This document shows, piece after piece, positions 22,610-25,855 of a stretch of 25,855 nucleotides of DNA (positions within the stretch are counted from its first letter, which is position 1; every line of letters starts with the position of its first letter). The stretch covers positions 1-25,855 of the IMG/VR virus record IMGVR_UViG_3300042562_000434. The stretch is one strand, 5' to 3'. Made by a program: the position numbers and the translations under genes. A model generated the notes under the pieces. That model saw only the letters and a program-made list of their open reading frames with translations, made no database searches and was not told the origin of the DNA. The DNA is from a virus.

Positions 22610-23061
22610 ATGCTTATAACATCATTTGGAGCCATCAAAGTTAATTGTAGAACTAACCCATCCAGTATATTGAAATCTTTCATTAGAAGCGGTGTAGCGC
22701 TTGTAACGCTGTCTAAAATGATCTCGTATTCATTCTCCTGAAGTGTAAGGTAGGTTACCAAGTCATTCAATATAGCATAACAAAGATTTAGATTATCTAT
22801 TACATTATCGTTACCTTCAAACTTAGTATTAGTGTCTTCCTTATTGATATTTCTTTGTTCGAATACACCAACCTCAAAAGTAAACATAGATACCTGGGAG
22901 TTTCTAAAAGGTATTTCCATTGGATTGATATGAGCTAATGGATAGATTGCCTTTTTATATAAATCTTTCTCTTCTGTTCTAGAGAAGACAACAGTATTAA
23001 CCTGCTCGTTCGATTCGAGTCTAGCTTTTATTAGATTTACTGCATTATAGAAATTATTCAT
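22603..23061 (-). CDS. Tail-terminator-like protein
   Basis: 152 aa, mixed alpha/beta. Landmarks are a first helix (NFYNAVNLIKARLESNEQVN), a central strand region (YPLAHINPMEIPFRNSQVSM), a helix LNLCYAILNDLVTYLTLQEN, and the ending LDGLVLQLTLMAPNDV. This order (helix, strands, helix, strand) and the neighbour HK97 gp10-like gene fit the tail-terminator group (lambda gpU-like), which caps the tail tube. It starts with a TGTTTTTAA leader at 25 nt, directly behind the stop of the frameshifted chaperone. Assignment by pattern and position. Confidence 0.6.
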   Translation of the reverse strand: MNNFYNAVNLIKARLESNEQVNTVVFSRTEEKDLYKKAIYPLAHINPMEIPFRNSQVSMFTFEVGVFEQRNINKEDTNTKFEGNDNVIDNLNLCYAILNDLVTYLTLQENEYEIILDSVTSATPLLMKDFNILDGLVLQLTLMAPNDVISIC

Positions 23062-23072
23062 AGTTGGTATTA

Positions 23073-23086
23073 TTTATTTAAAAACA
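23073..23086 (-). promoter_or_regulatory. TGTTTTTAA leader element upstream of the tail-terminator gene
   Basis: TGTTTTTAAATAAA begins 25 nt before the ATG at 23061, immediately after the TAA of the chaperone frameshift ORF. Same element and distance as before 14754 and 11298. Confidence 0.4.
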
Positions 23087-23386
23087 TTAAACATTACTTG
23101 TGTTTTGCGATCTGGCAATTCTGGCTGCATCCAGTTGGGATTTCCTTGTATAGAAGTTCATGAATGTTAGAAATTCGATGGCTGGGGATTGGAGAACCTC
23201 TTCTATTTTTAGATAGTCTTCCTTAGCTGCAATGTATAACATTGGGTACCAACCAAACTCCTCTGCAAATTCCTCTTCATCTCCTACGAAATCGGTTGGA
23301 TTCCCTTCTGGTCCTTCTTCTACTACTTCTTCCCTTTGTTTGTATAAATATCCACACCTATCAATAAATCCTTGTTTAGTTCCCAA
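23087..23386 (-). CDS. Tail assembly chaperone extension (GT-like), made by -1 frameshift
   Basis: This frame has no ATG near its beginning (the first codon that could start is a TTG inside the T9 run) and overlaps the 180-aa gene by 64 bp, as expected for an extension reached by frameshifting. A -1 slip on the T9 run joins 160 residues of the upstream protein to LGTKQGFIDRCGYLYKQR and on to SQNTSNV, giving about 259 aa. The part is acidic first (EEVVEEGPEGNP, GDEEEFAEEFGW), then helical. In lambda the G and G-T proteins are made this way and hold the tape measure during tail assembly. Confidence 0.7.
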   Translation of the reverse strand: MGTKQGFIDRCGYLYKQREEVVEEGPEGNPTDFVGDEEEFAEEFGWYPMLYIAAKEDYLKIEEVLQSPAIEFLTFMNFYTRKSQLDAARIARSQNTSNV

Positions 23387-23865
23387 AAAAAAACCATCGC
23401 TCCTAGATAGATTTCTATTGATACCTTCTTCATGGTATTTATATCTTCTTTAGTGGTACCTCTATATTGGGATAACCTATAGTTTTTATTCTTCTTGTCT
23501 TTACTAACTATTGGTCTATATAATATTGATAACATTTCAGGAATCGCGGTTTCTTCTTTTTGAAAATCATCCAGATCTATATACTCCGCAGTTGTTATCT
23601 CTTCAAGATTTGGTATGAATCCATATTCTGTCCCGCGGTATTCGAATCTTTCTATAAATCTTGGGGGTTGTGCTAATAGATCTAGGATTCCACTTATGAT
23701 AGTTGAACTCTCCTTAATTGTGGATTCATCAAAATAGTAATCAGCTATGCCTTTTAATATTTTACCATCATCCTTCTTATAAACCCCAATTATCATTTTC
23801 ATATGTAGATAATCTTCTACTGAAATGTCATTCAATGTTTGTGGTATTGGTCTTCTTAATTTCAT
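23323..23865 (-). CDS. Tail assembly chaperone, short form (G-like)
   Basis: 180 aa. Begins with a TAATG overlap with the large terminase. Helical and acidic, with LRRPIPQTLNDISVEDYLHM, FIPNLEEITTAEYIDLDDFQ and MLSILYRPI, a pattern I associate with chaperone-like tail proteins of Bacteroidetes phages. Near the 3' end the sequence GAMVFFWEL is encoded over a run of nine T, where a -1 shift leads into the 99-residue extension frame. Role: binds the tape measure and tail-tube subunits. The odd point is position, directly after the terminase and far (more than 6 kb) from the tape measure. Confidence 0.65.
   Translation of the reverse strand: MKLRRPIPQTLNDISVEDYLHMKMIIGVYKKDDGKILKGIADYYFDESTIKESSTIISGILDLLAQPPRFIERFEYRGTEYGFIPNLEEITTAEYIDLDDFQKEETAIPEMLSILYRPIVSKDKKNKNYRLSQYRGTTKEDINTMKKVSIEIYLGAMVFFWELNKDLLIGVDIYTNKGKK
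23385..23393 (-). other. T9 slippery site between chaperone frames
   Basis: The minus strand reads G followed by nine T then GGG. In frame this is GTT-TTT-TTT-TGG; the heptamer T-TTT-TTT fits X-XXY-YYZ for a -1 ribosomal slip to TTG-GGA-ACT. A nine-base homopolymer also allows RNA-polymerase slippage. Location 60 bp before the zero-frame stop is as in other G/GT pairs. Confidence 0.7.
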
Positions 23866-25175
23866 TATCTTATTCTAAATTTTTTAACTGTTGGCGTGAG
23901 GGTAAACCACATCCTCATCATTATGGTATCACTGTAATCAGGAGATCTTCCTATTAACTGTTTAACCTCGGTTTTAGGCATTATTTTTAATTTACCATCT
24001 GAATCTATATCTGCCGCTTTTATTTGCTCTAATTCTTCAATTATTGCATCTTGTTGTGCCTGGGATAGTTCTGCTGATATATATATCGAATCAGAATTAA
24101 TCATGTCTGCTAATTTATAATAACATTGGGTTTTTAGATTCTGGAAATTCTCGTCATTTAAACATTTTGAGTTGTTAACAAAATCCTTGATTCTAAGGTT
24201 GTCAACTAAACCTCCACCCACACCATCACCATCGGCAATTATATGGTTACTACTAACATTGTATCTATTCTTTAAACCCAGAATAGCAGTTTGGAGATCT
24301 GTAATTTTACTCGTAGCATAATCAAATATGTCAACGAGTTCAAAACCTCTCCATAAACATATAACAGCCTTATCAGACCCAAATCTTGCGACATCACAAG
24401 TAATATAATATCTATCATTTTCATTTCGTACGTATGTGTTTGTGAATAGATTCAATATGTTATCGTATTCAACTAATTTTGTAGGATCGTCATCAGATTC
24501 CCAGTTACCTAATAATAGTCTTGACTTTTGTGCCTTAGGTAGAGACATTAAGTTGTCAATATAGTGTTGTGATATGAATGGATTATCTGTTACTAAAGCT
24601 TGGATAAAACATTTATGTGGTTCTATATCATTTATCTTTTGTGGTTTGTAGAATTCTTTATAAACCCAATTCTTGGATGGATTACAAGTTCCTAATATTT
24701 TTGGTATTAGCCCATACTCATCTAGCTTGTATCTAATACGGGATTTAACTATCTGCCAAGCTAATGCAACGGTTTGGTTAACCTCATCAATAAATGCTCC
24801 CGTTATCTCTAACGAACCTAATTCATCAAATTGTGGATCGGCAGGATAGTAAGCTAAATCTTTCATTAGTATCTCTGAACCATTTATGAAATGGATTGTG
24901 TTTGATGAACCGTTAATAGTGAAATGTGTTCCATTAATAACTCCTTGCATCTTACATACTTCTAGAAATGAATTAAGTGTTGTCTCCTTAAGAGTCTTTA
25001 ACTTCTTTCTCCCCATTAACCATCTAGTTCCAGGATATTTCAAACACATCTTTAATAACCAATAACAACCAAGAATAGATTTAGCTGAACCAGCACCACC
25101 TCCGAAGATTATCTCTTTGTGGGTAGAGTCTTCTAGAATGTCTAGAGCTTCCGTTTGCTTACGTGTTAGTACCAA
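23865..25175 (-). CDS. Terminase large subunit
   Basis: 436 aa with both enzyme halves. ATPase: Walker A FGGGAGSAKS (24-33), Walker B ending FIDE (128-131), coupling motif LGTCNPS (161-167). Nuclease (RNase H fold): ITCDVARFGSDKA with D261, HIIADGDGVGGG with D315, and SPDYSDT with D413/D416. This is the PBSX/Terminase_3-type motor that packs DNA into the prohead and cuts concatemers. There is no ATG before the Walker A motif: the frame opens after a TAA at about 25184, so the first usable codon is a TTG at 25175, 17 bp inside the small-subunit gene. A TTG start with translational coupling is the best reading. Confidence 0.92.
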   Translation of the reverse strand: MVLTRKQTEALDILEDSTHKEIIFGGGAGSAKSILGCYWLLKMCLKYPGTRWLMGRKKLKTLKETTLNSFLEVCKMQGVINGTHFTINGSSNTIHFINGSEILMKDLAYYPADPQFDELGSLEITGAFIDEVNQTVALAWQIVKSRIRYKLDEYGLIPKILGTCNPSKNWVYKEFYKPQKINDIEPHKCFIQALVTDNPFISQHYIDNLMSLPKAQKSRLLLGNWESDDDPTKLVEYDNILNLFTNTYVRNENDRYYITCDVARFGSDKAVICLWRGFELVDIFDYATSKITDLQTAILGLKNRYNVSSNHIIADGDGVGGGLVDNLRIKDFVNNSKCLNDENFQNLKTQCYYKLADMINSDSIYISAELSQAQQDAIIEELEQIKAADIDSDGKLKIMPKTEVKQLIGRSPDYSDTIMMRMWFTLTPTVKKFRIR

Positions 25176-25680
25176 AACTATTTATATCTTCATTTCCAAG
25201 ATCTTTTTTATCTGGGGTATAACTCTTAGTTTCATTCCAAGTTATCTTATTAATAGATTCACCATTAGTTGTTATATCCATCTTTCTAGTTTCAAATCCT
25301 GCTATCTTACTTAATTGTGCTAATGCTTTTAATGATGATTGTCTATCTGGTCTGGATATTACTCTTCCTGTGGCCGGGTCTCTCTCAGTTATTTCCAGTT
25401 TAACCTCCTCCACTATAGATTTAAGTTCTTTAACAACCCAAGACAACTTAATGTCCTCCTGTATAGCTATATGAGCTTGTTTATTTTCAATATAATTCTT
25501 AACCCTAGGTAATGCTAATAATTTATGTGCTAACACGTCCGCACTTTTATCAGTTACATCTGGTTTTAAATGAAGATATGCTAGTCTACCATTGAAATTA
25601 AATTCAAAATAGGCTTCTATAAATCTCTTTTCCCAGTCATTTATTTTATCAGGATCTTCTTTGGATGCTCTTGCTGCCAT
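25159..25680 (-). CDS. Terminase small subunit
   Basis: 173 aa. The N-terminal part has the Terminase_2 pattern: INDWEKRFIEAYFEFNFNGR (helix), AYLHLKPDVTDKSADVLAHK (HTH) and LLALPRVKNYIENKQAHIAI. A helical middle oligomerisation region follows (VVKELKSIVEEVKLEITERD) and then a polar C-terminus. It recognises phage DNA and hands it to the large subunit, whose gene overlaps its 3' end by 17 bp. Its start follows the 51-aa small ORF by two bases. Confidence 0.85.
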   Translation of the reverse strand: MAARASKEDPDKINDWEKRFIEAYFEFNFNGRLAYLHLKPDVTDKSADVLAHKLLALPRVKNYIENKQAHIAIQEDIKLSWVVKELKSIVEEVKLEITERDPATGRVISRPDRQSSLKALAQLSKIAGFETRKMDITTNGESINKITWNETKSYTPDKKDLGNEDINSFGTNT

Positions 25681-25682
25681 TA

Positions 25683-25838
25683 TTATTTACTTATTTTGTG
25701 GGCTAATGCTTTTATGATTGTCTCCACTGGAACAAATCTAACTAAAAATCTTAACCATCTACCAGCACCAGTTGTTGCTTCTGATTTACTGTATTCCATT
25801 GCAGCTTCTTTTACTGCTTGTGTAACTTGTTCTTCCAT
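25683..25838 (-). CDS. Small protein upstream of the terminase, 51 aa
   Basis: A complete frame from the ATG at 25838 (MEEQVTQAVKEAAMEYSKSE) to a stop two bases before the small-terminase start, so the genes are linked. The C-terminal half (GRWLRFLVRFVPVETIIKAL) is amphipathic and basic, perhaps membrane- or DNA-associated. No family recognised. Only 17 bp of upstream sequence are in the window, so its own promoter cannot be judged. Confidence 0.55.
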   Translation of the reverse strand: MEEQVTQAVKEAAMEYSKSEATTGAGRWLRFLVRFVPVETIIKALAHKISK

Positions 25839-25855
25839 TATATATTTATGTTTAA

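Noticed and set aside
1-25855. tRNA genes, integrase/attachment sites and insertion sequences
   Set aside because: No cloverleaf-like segment, recombinase motif or transposase was recognised on either strand, so prophage status cannot be argued from this window.

Overview
The window is a contiguous piece of a tailed double-stranded DNA phage (or prophage; no integrase, repressor or bacterial flank is visible). Every convincing gene is on the minus strand, so the window reads from its right end to its left. The DNA is AT-rich. Gene starts lack Shine-Dalgarno sequences and are preceded by A-rich leaders, and many genes are joined by the stop/start overlap TAATG. The tail protein ends in a BACON-like domain, and several proteins (head-tail connector, fibre docking motif, protease/MuF fusion) resemble families I associate with phages of Bacteroidetes. 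I infer a host in the Bacteroidetes, perhaps Flavobacteriia, and a long-tailed (siphovirus-like) virion.

Layout in order of transcription. (1) Packaging, 25838-23865: a 51-aa small ORF, small terminase and large terminase. (2) Tail assembly, 23865-14801: a frameshifting tail-assembly-chaperone pair, a tail-terminator-like protein, an HK97 gp10-like neck protein, two large distal-tail proteins (498 and 1297 aa), a 49-aa small ORF and a tape measure protein. (3) Head, 14754-8257: an XkdF-like protease fused to a MuF-like segment and a scaffold-like tail, the major capsid protein, two paralogous tail-tube candidates, a 137-aa structural protein, a portal fused to a HAD-type domain, and a head-tail connector. 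(4) Fibres, 8255-5835: a 33-aa small ORF, a short coiled-coil fibre protein and a long fibre, sharing an N-terminal docking motif. (5) Lysis, 5822-4739: a 44-aa small ORF, an M15 endolysin with an EF-hand-like loop and a four-helix holin, closed by a terminator. (6) Accessory nucleases, 4656-3206: a degenerate HNH-like protein, a NUMOD4-HNH-AP2 endonuclease, a UVR-like small protein and a GIY-YIG nuclease, closed by a terminator. (7) Replication, 2950-529: a small winged-helix-like protein, a DnaD/lambda O-like initiator with a 22-bp tandem repeat inside it, a DnaC-like helicase loader and two unknown genes, closed by a terminator. (8) The left edge cuts a further HNH homing endonuclease.

The most notable points are: the tail block lies between the terminase and head genes, with the portal downstream of the capsid gene; the portal-HAD fusion; the tail protein with a delta-60-type propeller and a BACON-like end; a T9 slippery site in the chaperone pair; a second slippery heptamer beside an internal start in the protease/scaffold gene; a duplicated tail-tube gene with duplicated intergenic DNA; a recurrent TGTTTTTAA leader element; and a lambda-ori-like repeat inside the initiator gene. 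No tRNA, rRNA, CRISPR array or insertion sequence was seen. Functions rest on motif reading by eye; no database search was run.
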